NCBI GenBank assembly: GCA_964058845.1
Contig: CAXKVR010000232.1
Location: 1 to 21,614, forward strand
Length of the DNA stretch: 21,614 bases
Source: Carex sylvatica
Taxonomy: Eukaryota; Streptophyta; Magnoliopsida; Poales; Cyperaceae
Direction: 5' to 3'
The notes beneath the pieces were generated by a model. That model saw only the letters and a program-made list of their open reading frames with translations. It made no database searches and had not been told where the DNA came from. The position numbers were made by a program, and so were the translations under genes. Below are positions 9,842 through 18,589 of this stretch, piece by piece. The number at the start of each line of letters is the position of its first letter. Within the stretch, counting starts at the first letter, position 1.

Positions 9842-9849
9842 CATTGAAT
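9842..9849. repeat. Right target-site duplication of hAT element
   Basis: CATTGAAT, identical to the eight bases before the element at 7989-7996. Confidence 0.93.
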
Positions 9850-10480
9850 TTTCAATTTTGTGAAGGATTGCTTCTTGTTGCCCATATATAGCCATACTAA
9901 CAAAGGAAATCAGAATTCCTTCTGATAAGTGTCGTGCTGCCTCCCATATTTCCTCTTTAAAATCTCCACTGATTTTCATTGCCCTTCTATAGCTGGTAAG
10001 CCTTGGCTACAGAGAATTTTCCACTTTTCGCATATGTGAATATTAAAGTATACTTGGCCGGTGCAGGAACCGGTTTGATTGCACCATTAACTGATATGCT
10101 CAGAGCTGTTGAGAAACCAAAATATTGCTGCAGCTGCTGGAAATCCCAATTATGGGTACTTTGGTCAATTAGGGTTATCAACCTTGAATCCCTTTCTATC
10201 TTGTTGCTGGCTCTGAATTGGTTCCAATTTGGAGATATTACTCCCTGAACCAATCCTCCAGATTAGGTGATCTTTCAAAATTGGCTTCAAATCAACCAAT
10301 TGTCACCAAAGTTTTGACAAGAGTACCTCATCATATCCCAAAAGCACCCCCTGGGATAATATTTCACCTCCATCATCGCTATCCACAGACTGTTCTCACC
10401 TGATGCAACCTTTCACACATTCTCAGGCCCAAAACCCCCATCCCCTTCAGTACAGTGACCTTGCTCCATGCTATCTCGAG
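9850..10480 (-). mobile_element. Degraded LINE remnant (minus strand)
   Basis: On the minus strand the frame from 10253 to 9987 contains W-D-F-Q-Q-L-Q-Q and ends with the pattern AKSGKFSVAKAYQL. This is the hallmark of plant L1-type LINEs between the reverse transcriptase and the zinc-binding zf-RVT domain. Upstream on that strand, traces such as IIPGGAF can be read with frameshifts and stops. A further frame (9979 to 9845) continues with FKEEIWEAARHL, whose identity is unclear. No 3' tail or target duplication was found, so the borders are approximate. Confidence 0.65.
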
Positions 10481-11432
10481 CAATCTAGTTTTGTAGGGAT
10501 AACCATGCGCAATGTCTTCAGTCCCTCAGGATTTGGTGAGGCGCTTTAAGCTAACTGAAAATAAACTCACACTCAGTGTTCATCAGGCCACTGAGATGAC
10601 CTGAATCAGGTCGTTTCTTCTCATCCAGGCCAATATCAGACCTGTTCAACACTTTCAATGAATTAAATTCGATTCTTTCTACACTGATCGTTTTATCATA
10701 TAGAAGGTGTTTGCTAGTTCGGATTGGGTAATTGCATGAAGAAATCGTAAAGCCAATACACTGACATTCTGACAACTAATCATGTTACCAGTTTGTTGAA
10801 ACTCATCGAGGATCTGATGCTTATTTGGTGAAATTGGTGTTTCATTGATTCTTTTACCTGTCTACTCAGTATTTTCGAGCTTGAAGTGGGAAATTTTATC
10901 ATATAGAACAATGAATTAAGGCTAGAAAATATCTAAGAACAAAGAATGAACAAAAAACTAAAGAAGTTTCTTCAAAATTGACTAATTCACAAATTGAATC
11001 TGATTTCGATTTTTTTTTTAAAATATTTGCATCTGGATTGTGTAGTTTTCAAATTCTAAAGTTGCTAAGAAGGTTTATTAACTTGTCCTTAAGGATTCTA
11101 AGGACCTTCTTGAATCAAATTTGTATAAGAATGTGAATTTTCATTTCAGTCAACACATAAGTTGACTTATATTCAATTTTGGCAGCACTAGACTAATCAG
11201 GTCATGATTCCTAATATATTGATCTAAAAATTATAGAAAATTTAGATAAGTGCATCCAACTATTTTCTATACACTATAGATTTCAAATCAAAATTCAAAT
11301 GGACTTATGAAATAAAAATTCTTCTGTAAATCAGACAAATTTGCCCCTATGTGAAATTTTTGAGACTTCTAACCTTGCTTGCACAGTTTATTAGGAAACA
11401 AAGAAAAGCAGCAAGGAAAACACCTCGGATCA
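10481..11432. other. Intergenic spacer, nothing recognised
   Basis: About 950 bp, becoming more AT-rich to the right. TTTTATCATATAGAA appears twice (near 10690 and 10895), but no element structure, coding region or RNA gene was found. Similarity to the gene C block starts just after it. Confidence 0.5.
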
Positions 11433-11512
11433 TGGTAAATTAACACACAAACTGACATTAGTAACACTAATTAACTAGAAAACAAATGAAAAGATATATA
11501 ATTGCATACGTG
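11433..11512 (-). repeat. Distal 3' flank of mTERF gene C (left of LINE)
   Basis: This part corresponds to about 160-222 of the gene A flank and continues at 13847 after the inserted LINE. Its last 11 bases, TTGCATACGTG (11502-11512), are the left target-site duplication. Confidence 0.85.
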
Positions 11513-11859
11513 TTTCGGTTCCCGGCTGGTGCATATATTTTAAATCCTTTGTATTCTGTCTTTGTACAAGGTCCTTGATAAGGTCTTAGCTGACATTGAT
11601 AAAATTAGATGACAGTTTTTGTGGCAAGGTAATCAATCTAAACGTAAGTATGCGTTAATGTGTTGGCAGGAACTCTGTATTGCCAAACAATTTGGGGGAA
11701 TGGGGATTCTTGACCTTCATCAAATGAATTGTGCCTTTTAAAATAGTGGTGGAGGTACAAGGATCCTCTTACTCCAATTTGTGGAAATATGTTTTACACA
11801 AAAATTTGAACTATGGTATTCCTCCTTCTCCCTTTTGGAAGGAGATACACACACTATCG

Positions 11860-12487
11860 CATATCTGTCGTCTAGGAATTACACACACTCGAGCACATGT
11901 TTTACACAAATATATGAATGGAATGCTAATAATTTATAGAAATGACATATCAATGAGAGCAATAAATTTTCATTATTATGCAAAGGATATCAAGGCAAAT
12001 ACTGAAGGATGTATTCATAGTAATAAATTTTATTTAAAAATTAATGCGGCTGTTATGGAAGAAATAAATTTGGCATCCATCTATGTGTATAAACATAGCG
12101 AATATGTGACTGTATTCTATTTTCTCATATTAAAAAAAGTACGGGTTCACCACGGCTTATGCAAAAATTAATATGCAAAGTTGTTTTTATATATTAATAG
12201 TTATTAATATATATTTTATTGGGTGTTTCTACAAGTATCGGGTCGGGTTCGGTTATGGATCGGATAATTAAATGAAATTCATATCCTACCCATTACAGTA
12301 TCGGTTCCGGTTCGGATCCGAATCGGATATTAAATTACTAATTTTGTAACTATATCCATAATTTAATCGGTTATATTTTTTAAATCATATCTTATCCAAA
12401 TTAATCGGATCCGGATCAGTTCTAAGTAGGATCCGGTTCGGTTCCAAATCAGATCCGGATAATCGGGTAAAAGTAGCACCTCTAGTA
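11860..12487. mobile_element. Foreign segment nested in the LINE
   Basis: LINE coding similarity stops after SPFWKEIHTL (about 11855) and resumes at about 12490. The DNA between is unrelated. Its right part (about 12235-12480) is packed with degenerate CGGATCCGG/GGTTCGG motifs. The right end, inverted (TAGAGGTGCTAC), and a point near 12222 (GGGTGTTTCTAC) are weakly alike. This resembles the ends of hAT-like MITEs, but no clean target duplication was found, so class and borders are uncertain. Confidence 0.4.
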
Positions 12488-12503
12488 TCAGCAATGCCCT
12501 CTC

Positions 12504-12975
12504 ATGGTTTCTTTCCCTCAGCTGTTTGATATTTGTATCACACCTGATGTCACTGTTCAAGAGGTAATAGCTACTCAAGGTAGTTGCATCCAGTTTAGGA
12601 GGGCTCTTAGTGGAGTTCTCCTTCAGGAATGGCACTTTATTCTGCATCTTATTAGCGCTACCTCCTTCACTCATGATTTGGACCAATTGGCTTGGGTGTG
12701 GGATACTCAGGGCAAATATACGGTGAAATCTATGTATCTGTTCTTTAACTTTCATGGAGACCAACCTGTGAAACCTCTGCTGTGGTGGAAGCTTCCTGTT
12801 CCATCTAAGATCAGGGCTTTCATGTGGTTGATGAGTAAAAATAAAATTCTTACTAAACTTAAAACTCCAAGAAAAGGGATGGTCTGGAGATATTACTTGT
12901 CAATTTTGTCAGGGACCAGAATCGAATGATCATCTTTTTTTTCAATGTTACTTTGATAAGTCTATTTGGTTCTAT
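12504..12975 (+). pseudogene. LINE zf-RVT / C-terminal region
   Basis: The frame 12504-12929 carries FPQLFDIC, then G-K-Y-T-V-K-S-M-Y and the W-K-L-P-V-P-S-K-I-R-A-F-M-W motif of plant L1 LINE C-termini. A frameshift then moves the zinc knuckle (C-x-x-C at 12898-12909, later H and C) to another frame. The region is a remnant of the second open reading frame of the LINE and is not a host gene. A short tail at 12976-13132 (VYWNIWNQRNRLCF) continues the same protein up to the MITE. Confidence 0.85.
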
Positions 12976-13132
12976 ATGGGATCATGTCAGATGTACATAG
13001 GTCAATGGAATTGTATGGATGATGCAATACAGTTTGCCCTTACTATGAATAAAGTTCAAAGAAATGCTTTTTTGGTCGTAGTTAGTGTAGTCTATTGGAA
13101 TATTTGGAACCAACGCAATAGATTGTGCTTTA

Positions 13133-13423
13133 GGGCCGTTCGGCAACAAATGATTAAGCCTCCTTAAGACTTAATCCGCTTCATTTAGCTTTCTTAGCTA
13201 CTTAATTTTACCGGACACCGGTTTCTTAGCGCGGATTAAGAACACTTCCTTTAAATTTTTTTTGTCCGGATCTTAATCCTCTGTCCGAATTTTAAGGCAC
13301 TCATATCCCTTCCTTTAGCTTTTTTAGCTTCTACCCATGAATTAAGATAACTGAACATCGATTCCTTAGCGCTCCTTCAGCTCTTAATCTTTCACTCTTA
13401 ATCCTTTGTTGCCGAACGATCAC
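13133..13423. mobile_element. Tourist-like (PIF/Harbinger) MITE, 291 bp
   Basis: The left end is GGGCCGTTCGGCAACAAATG and the right end, inverted, GTGATCGTTCGGCAACAAAG. They match almost fully beyond the first few bases and continue with GATTAAG. The flanks are TTA on both sides (13130-13132 and 13424-13426), the trinucleotide target duplication expected of PIF/Harbinger elements. Removing the element and one TTA would put NRLCF of the LINE next to its natural continuation at 13427. The interior is noncoding and repeats TTAGC and CTTAATC motifs. Confidence 0.88.
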
Positions 13424-13804
13424 TTAGAGACTCAGTGGTTCACACATGTCACACTGTGATTCTAAATATTATCTCTCATTTCATACTGGACATGTCAAAT
13501 GAAGGAGGAAGTACAAGCAGCGGCTAACAACTGAATGCCACAGGACTTAGATGAAGTGCCCATCCAAGTGGTCAGAGGATGCTCAAATGGTGGAATGGAT
13601 CTCCAATGACTCTAATTAGACATTGTAGTTTGCTACTAATGTCCAAAATTGCCCTTCTGGTGGCATAGACTAGTTTTATTTTGTGCTGATGACTGTATTT
13701 TAGCTAATACTTGCATGTTCTGCTTATGCTTTTGGTGTTTTGTTGCATAGCTGGTGAACTTTATGTTGCTTTTATGTTTCTGTTTGTTCCGTAAAAACTC
13801 TATG

Positions 13805-13820
13805 TTTCATGGCAATGAAA
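13805..13820 (+). other. LINE 3'-terminal stem-loop
   Basis: TTTCATGGCAATGAAA can fold as a 6-bp hairpin 15 bp before the poly(A) run. The second LINE in the window has TTTCATTTCAATGAAA at 18087-18102 in the same place. Conserved 3' hairpins are known for some plant L1-clade LINEs as sites recognised by the reverse transcriptase. That role here is inferred. Confidence 0.6.
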
Positions 13821-14064
13821 CGGGCTTAGGCCTTCAAAAAAAAAATTTGCATACGTGACCCATGCATAGTTTTCATGATTGCATCCGAATGGAGAATGAC
13901 ACAACAAGTTTCATAAATATCTCAATAAGTTAGTGCAAATTATTTTGATACTAATATTGAGTATGGAGTGAGGCTATGGTACTATGCATAGAACATATTG
14001 GTCTGTACTTTGGATCCATATTTCCATTTATAAAGTTCAAATATTAGTAAATGAGTTCAACATT

Positions 14065-14165
14065 AGTAAACAAGTTCTAAAAAATATAAAATTTGATCTA
14101 CATGATTACCATATATAAAAATATACTTGTAGATCAAATTTTACATTTTTCAAAATTTGTTTACT
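14065..14165. repeat. Nested 38-bp hairpin
   Basis: Arms 14065-14102 and 14128-14165 are complementary with about four mismatches, perfect over the inner 15 bp (AAAATTTGATCTACA). The loop is 25 bases. The outer arms start and end with AGTAAACAA/TTTGTTTACT. Confidence 0.85.
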
Positions 14166-14372
14166 ATTTTTTAGATGGGCAGAAAATCACTTGTTCTAAA
14201 TTACCTAACCATTCAAAAGTAGAGATTTTCTACAAAAAGATTCTAAAAAAAAATTAAAATTTGGTCTGTAATGGCATTTTCATATGGAGATAATGCCGAC
14301 CAATTCATATAGAATATTTGGACTTTGTGAACAAAGATAATGATCCAAAGTACAGACCAATATTCGCTATGC

Positions 14373-14393
14373 ATATATATATATATATATATA
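14373..14393. repeat. AT dinucleotide microsatellite
   Basis: About ten AT units, located inside the right arm of the inverted duplication and absent from the left arm. Confidence 0.9.
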
Positions 14394-14745
14394 CCATAGC
14401 CTCACTCTTGAGTATGACCAGACTGTTAACTCAGAGCTAGTGGACACTTTGAGACAAATAACAATAAGCCAATAACTCAATTAATAAATAAAGGCAAAAT
14501 ACCCAACAAATTGACATTCATAAAAGCACAACATGAATGAGAAAAGAGGACGATAAAGTTTCAAATGAAGATAAAAAATTTAAGCAATCAATCTGAAGAA
14601 AATTAATAGTTGATAGCCATCTTACTAATCTTTACAAAGTGACACTTACTTAAAAATAATATAAAAATAAATAAACACTCTAACCTGTGAAATTTAAAAT
14701 GCAACATACAAGCGTGCATGAAAGTCAACTTGTGATACTCTTAAA

Positions 14746-15936
14746 CTATTCAACAGCCCCAATTTTCCCAGTAGAAGCATCAGCATATGATTGGTGGAGA
14801 CCAGGAATAGCATGTTCATATGGCAGAACATATTTCTTCACAAACTCCTCCTCACTTGGCCTTACGAAAGTAGCAATTTTATGATTTGCCACAGGAAGTC
14901 CTTTTGACATGAGAAGCTTTCTAACAATGTTCCGGGGAATCAGCCTGTTCTCCAAGCTGTATGTGAGCAAAGGTGGATTTCGCACCACATCAATCTTATC
15001 ACAACCGGATTCCTTTATCAGATATTCCATTTTGCTGCCTACCAGCTTCTCTGGTAACGCCAACACAGTAGGGGCTTTACTAATCATAAGTGTTACCTCC
15101 TCTGGTGAAAACCCCATACTTGTCAAGTTATCTAGTTTTGCATCTATGGTGCATTGCTTCTGATAGCTGACCGTTAATAATGCATTGATAAAATTTCTTG
15201 ATGAACGAGGAATGCCTAATTGCTCAGCCCTCTCAACTTGAATTTTGAAAACATCAGGCCTAGATGTGACCAATCTAGATACTGTACTCTTCACTAGCCG
15301 GGTAATTTGACGAGGAGATAAACCACATTGCTCCCGAAGGAAAAATATGTTTGGCATTAGCACTTTCTCCAAGTTGCTACGAAAAAGTGACGAATTCCTA
15401 CGGGCTTTCAGTATCACAGAAAGATTCTCTACCGATCCAAGGACCCCAATAAAGAAGTCAATCTTTGACACAAAATTGACCTGAAAAATATAAGGGTTGA
15501 TGGCAAGGAAACCTGAGATGTCTTGGATGGATAAGCCGAGGTCTTGTAGCTTGGCAATGTTTGGTCTCAAGTTCTTCTCCACTTGGGAGCATAGGATGCG
15601 AGGTTCCCTGGACACGGCGGTCTTTATGTCCGACTCGCTTATGCCAATTTCTCTGAGGAACTGGAGCACCACGTCGGGTTTATCGGAGGACTTGAGGTGC
15701 TGGATTTTTTTGGAAGCTGTGTGTTCCTTTTCGGTGGAAAGACCGCAAGATTGGATGAGGTATTGTACAGCGAACGCTTGAGGGGGATTTGGATTTGGAT
15801 TTGGCGGCGGGGCTTGAGAAGAGGAGGAGGCAAGTGATGTGCATGTGGTTCGAATGTGATTGAGGGGAAGAGATGGACGGAGGCAATGAATCTGAATCTG
15901 AATATGAATTCTCCTCCGAAACAGATTCATAGACAT
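14746..15936 (-). CDS. mTERF-family protein, gene C (396 aa, organelle-targeted)
   Basis: An intact, intronless frame of 396 codons from ATG at 15936 to TAG at 14746. It has the same mTERF solenoid as gene A: repeats of about 35 residues from near residue 90 to 335, each with a G-x-S-x-x-[DE]-[IV] turn and conserved proline, and the same C-terminus (SEEEFVKKYVLPYEHAIP). The N-terminal 55 residues are R-, S- and P-rich, as expected of a mitochondrial or plastid transit peptide. They are about 24 residues longer than in gene A, including HIQIQIH and PNPNPNPP stretches encoded by short DNA repeats. One residue is also inserted near LVKST. Plant mTERFs of this type are nucleus-encoded organelle nucleic-acid binders; this copy's target is unknown. 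The upstream region has TGGGCT and TGGGCC. Downstream, the flank holds an inverted duplication and a LINE, neither of which reaches the coding region. Confidence 0.92.
   Translation of the reverse strand: MSMNLFRRRIHIQIQIHCLRPSLPLNHIRTTCTSLASSSSQAPPPNPNPNPPQAFAVQYLIQSCGLSTEKEHTASKKIQHLKSSDKPDVVLQFLREIGISESDIKTAVSREPRILCSQVEKNLRPNIAKLQDLGLSIQDISGFLAINPYIFQVNFVSKIDFFIGVLGSVENLSVILKARRNSSLFRSNLEKVLMPNIFFLREQCGLSPRQITRLVKSTVSRLVTSRPDVFKIQVERAEQLGIPRSSRNFINALLTVSYQKQCTIDAKLDNLTSMGFSPEEVTLMISKAPTVLALPEKLVGSKMEYLIKESGCDKIDVVRNPPLLTYSLENRLIPRNIVRKLLMSKGLPVANHKIATFVRPSEEEFVKKYVLPYEHAIPGLHQSYADASTGKIGAVE
15785..15804. repeat. Coding GGATTT hexanucleotide repeat in gene C
   Basis: Three tandem GGATTT units followed by GG encode the Pro-Asn run of the transit-peptide region on the minus strand. 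Pseudogene B has a shorter run and gene A has none, so this part of the protein varies in length among paralogues. Confidence 0.85.
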
Positions 15937-16138
15937 TGTCAGTTGTACTGAGCTTGTAAATTGAAAGGCGGCTGTGCTTTGCTGCTGTTGGAGACGAAGA
16001 AATGCTTCTGCGCTGGATGACAGGCCTTCACCAAATTCCTGGTAGTTACCTGTTTACCCTTTGCCTTATAATGGGCTTTGGGCCTTTCCAGGCCTATAAC
16101 ATGTGATTATGTGAGAGCTAATGAGATCATGGGAAAAA
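15937..16138 (-). promoter_or_regulatory. Proximal upstream region of mTERF gene C with Site II motifs
   Basis: Similar to the upstream region of gene A. TGGGCT (16072-16077) and TGGGCC (16079-16084) are almost adjacent, 135 to 150 bp before the ATG. They match the Site II (TGGGCY) class enriched upstream of plant genes for organelle proteins. No convincing TATA box was identified, and promoter activity is inferred. Confidence 0.5.
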
Positions 16139-16625
16139 TAATTAATTTATAAAATATTTTAAACAATGTTTAGTCTTCTATTTATCTGAATTTGTACAAT
16201 GCAAAATAAATTAACAAGTAACAACCATTATATAATTCTTTTAGACCCCATCCATCAGCGTCAGCTTCTATTTTAACCTCCTACCCTCTTTTGAAAGGGA
16301 AAAAAAATCTACAGAAGTAGAACGAATCAATCAATGACTCAATCTCCCTATTGGATTTTATCAAAAAAATTGAACCAAAAACAATTTAAACCATATGATC
16401 TTATTTAAGATTCGTGTAAACAAGTGTAGAACGAATCTAAACCATTCGCACGAACTTTGACGTGAATCTTCACCACCCATCTCGCAATCCAATCCAATCC
16501 CCGTTGACAATTTATCTCTAAATAAAAATAAAAAATAAATAAATCACTGAAGCACTGGGTTCGTCAAACATTGTTTGGCATTAAACTAATGCTTGTTGAG
16601 TGCATTTATTTTCTAATAAATAAGT
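16139..16625. repeat. Duplicated noncoding unit, copy 1, first part
   Basis: Closely matches 20498-21123 in the same orientation, from ATTAATTTATAAAATATTT through CATCAGCGTCAGCTTCTATT, AAGATTCGTGTAAACAA and CACTGAAGCACTGGGTT to TGCTTGTTGAGTGC. Copy 1 lacks two segments present in copy 2, at about 20819-20874 and 20967-21060. It has no open frame. The unit continues at 18260 after an inserted LINE. Confidence 0.9.
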
Positions 16626-18086
16626 TGGGGTGTTTATTGGTACGGTTTAAGAGAAAATTAAAAGAAAATTTTTATGGCATGGTAGAAATTTTACTAGAAG
16701 AAAATATTTCTTAATAGTTTGAAATATTGTATGTAAATATAAAGATCAAGGAGGCTTAAGTGTTTTAGACCTAAAACTCATGAATGAAGCTTTATTAGCT
16801 AAGTGTGAATTAGATTTGTGAATAACTCTGTTAATGGTAGATGAAAAAGTATTATTATAAGTAAATATGGTAGTATAACAGCTCCTATTTGTTCGCCATT
16901 TTGGAAATTCATTCTTAAAGACCATTAAGTAATTAATCTTGACCTTAACAAAGAAGTCGAAAATGATAAATCCACTTATTTTTGGTTAGACAGAATGTAT
17001 AACGAACATGCATTGCAACATCAATTTTCAAATTTATTTTTTATTGTTAGTAATAGATTTATTTATGTGGCAGATATCTTTGCATCATCACTTTTACAAA
17101 TGTCTATCTATAGAACTAAATGACTGACCTTGTTACAAAAAATTCAGTATTTTACTTTATCTGAATAGTTAGAAGACAGATTAATTTGGAGATGGTCTCA
17201 AGATGACAACTTTACGGTTCATTCTTTTTATAAATTGTTAGAATTTGGTGGTTTGCCTAACTCTGATTATGATACTATCTAGAAATCTCATTTGTCTCTA
17301 AAAATAAAGATTTTTCTTTGGTTGGTCAAAAGAGATAAAATCTTAACAAATGATAACTTATCAAAGAAAGGTTGGTCAGGTGACTTGACTTGTGCTTTTT
17401 GTAATCAGTATGAAAGTACTACACATTTGTTTATTCATTGTTCGTATATTAGAATGATTTGGAATTGAATTGTTGTTTATAACTATTTCACTTTTGAGTG
17501 TGACTCTTTAGATGATCTATGGATACTTGATGCATCTATCCCTCTAAAAGATAGATTGCTGGTTGAATTGTTACGAGGTACTATTTTATAGACTATTTGG
17601 TTAGAAAGAAATAGAGTCTTTTTTAATGATATTCAACATCTACCTATCAGGTCTATTGGATTTAAGATTATTTCTTTAGTAACATTTTGGTGCAATCTGA
17701 AAATTCTTTTCTTAAGCTAAGTCTAATGTTTCCATCTGATATTAAGGATCTCCCAAATCAAATAATGGAGAAGGAAAATTTGTTGTTATCCATGGCACAG
17801 GAGGAAGTGGACCCACTTCAAGCTCCTGGAGCTGGCAGCCCCCCAGAACAAATGTCTGGAGAATAATTAACGGATAAAGACTCACTGGATGATTAGTAGT
17901 CTTTTCTTATGTTGACTGTTTAGCTTGTGCTTTGATTACTTGGTGGTCTTTTGTTGTTTTGTGTAGTTACTATTACTTTGTTGGTTATTTCTTGTATGTT
18001 TTCTATCTTTTGCTATGGATACTTGATTGTTGTAGACCTTATCATATTTGGTTCTGGTACCTAATTTGGGTACAATATCAAATATG

Positions 18087-18102
18087 TTTCATTTCAATGA
18101 AA
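18087..18102 (+). other. LINE 3'-terminal stem-loop
   Basis: TTTCATTTCAATGAAA is an almost perfect palindrome (7-bp stem), about 20 bases before a short A-rich tail. It is the counterpart of 13805-13820 in the other LINE, and both are preceded by TATG and followed by CGG within two bases. Confidence 0.6.
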
Positions 18103-18155
18103 TCGGTGGTATTACCACTACTTTTAAAAAATATTGGGTCTGATTTAGTCGATTT

Positions 18156-18223
18156 TAAACCGAACCGAATTACTTTGAACCAAACAATTTGATTTTTTTG
18201 ATTTAATTGTTCGATTCGGTTTA
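18156..18223. repeat. Short inverted repeat at the LINE end
   Basis: TAAACCGAACCGAA (18156-18169) pairs with TTCGATTCGGTTTA (18210-18223), with one mismatch and a 40-base AT-rich loop. It may be a small MITE remnant next to the LINE tail. Confidence 0.5.
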
Positions 18224-18259
18224 CTTTTTAAAACTAAATTATAACTTAAATTCAATTCA

Positions 18260-18384
18260 GTCTGAAAATATAGCACAAGCAACTCAACATAACAAACAGA
18301 ACAAACACTATTTTATATTTTTTTTCTTTTACCTTAATTTACAAACACACACTATTGTAATAATACAGCTACTTCCTTCACATG
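18260..18384. repeat. Duplicated unit, copy 1, second part
   Basis: Resumes similarity to copy 2 (21111-21200 and 21370-21392): CAGAACAAACACTATTTTAT, TTTTACC..AATTTACAAA, ATACAGC and CCTTCACATG. Copy 2 carries roughly 170 extra bases in the middle (about 21190-21365). Confidence 0.8.
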
Positions 18385-18589
18385 GAAATGAATCTGCTAC
18401 GATCCTAAGGGATTGTAGGGTCCTACGATTTCAAATTTAACCTTTCAATTTTTTGAGTGTTATGAATCTAGAGTGTTATAAATCTCTATAAAAGTTATTT
18501 TTATGTACAAATCTCAAAACAAATAAGATGTTGAATTTGGAATCATAGGACCCTACAATCCCTTTAGGATCGTAGCAGATATATTTCCT
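18385..18589. mobile_element. 205-bp MITE, probably Mutator-like
   Basis: The ends are inverted repeats of roughly 50 bp, with GATCCTAAGGGATTGTAGGG on the left and its near-exact inverse on the right, followed by CCTACGATT and CAAATT. CCTTCACATG (18375-18384) and CCTCCACATG (18590-18599) flank it as a target duplication of about 10 bp with one mismatch. Copy 2 has the single empty site CCTTCACATG at 21383-21392. A duplication of 9-10 bp favours a Mutator-type MITE. It is noncoding. Confidence 0.85.

Larger units (their letters stand above)
11513..13846 (+). mobile_element. 5'-truncated L1-type LINE with poly(A) and target-site duplication
   Basis: The insertion is bordered by TTGCATACGTG on both sides (11502-11512 and 13847-13857) and ends in poly(A) (13836-13845), the result of target-primed reverse transcription. 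The flanks of gene A (about 202-232) and copy B show the uninterrupted site. Only the 3' part is present: the C-terminus of the reverse transcriptase (about 11545-11730, with FLWQGNQSKRKYALM and GGMGILDLHQMN), the linker, and the zf-RVT zinc-binding region (CQFC at 12898-12909, then H and C). Stops and frameshifts disable it. Younger DNA lies inside it: unassigned sequence at about 11860-12487 and a MITE at 13133-13423. It is antisense to gene C and lies about 0.9 kb beyond its stop. Confidence 0.93.
13953..14417. repeat. Large inverted duplication within the gene C flank
   Basis: The left arm (about 13953-14049) carries GTGAGGCTATGGTA, GCATAG and ATTGGTCTGTACTTTGGAT. The right arm (about 14315-14417) carries the same sequence in inverted orientation, with an AT microsatellite inserted in it. 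A 265-bp spacer contains a second, nested hairpin. The flanks of A and B have only the left-arm sequence, so the right arm and spacer were added in copy C, by a foldback insertion or an inverted duplication. Confidence 0.82.
13847..14745 (-). repeat. 3' flank of mTERF gene C (right of LINE)
   Basis: Continues the shared flank after the LINE, with the right target duplication TTGCATACGTG at 13847-13857. It aligns to about 222-666 of the gene A flank but contains an extra inverted segment of roughly 370 bp (about 14050-14417) absent from the flanks of A and B. Confidence 0.8.
16626..18259 (+). mobile_element. 5'-truncated L1-type LINE inside duplicated unit
   Basis: Copy 2 of the duplicated unit is uninterrupted at 21111-21125, which defines this insertion. 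The flanks TCTAATAAATAAG (left) and TCTGAAAATATAGCACAAG (right) look like a diverged target duplication. The translation starts at the end of the reverse transcriptase (EKIKRKFLWHG, then GGLSVLDLKLMNEALLAK) and runs through DNFTVHSFYKLL to a complete zf-RVT motif (LKIKIFLWLV, CAFC at 17391-17402, HLFIHC). It ends with a 3' untranslated region containing a hairpin at 18087-18102. Several stop codons and frameshifts show it is dead. The last 120 bases (18140-18259) are not obviously LINE and may be nested DNA. Confidence 0.88.

Noticed and set aside
9716..9979. Minus-strand frame of 87 codons as a gene
   Set aside because: It crosses the right border of the hAT element, so part of it is transposon end and part LINE remnant.
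11731..12171. Plus-strand frame of 146 codons as a host gene
   Set aside because: The first third is LINE sequence and the rest is AT-rich inserted DNA without a domain.
12363..12764. Minus-strand frame of 133 codons
   Set aside because: It runs antisense across the inserted segment and LINE coding sequence.
15497..15781. Plus-strand frame of 94 codons, echoed at 6466-6750 minus
   Set aside because: Its similarity to the other frame only reflects that both are antisense to the mTERF paralogues.
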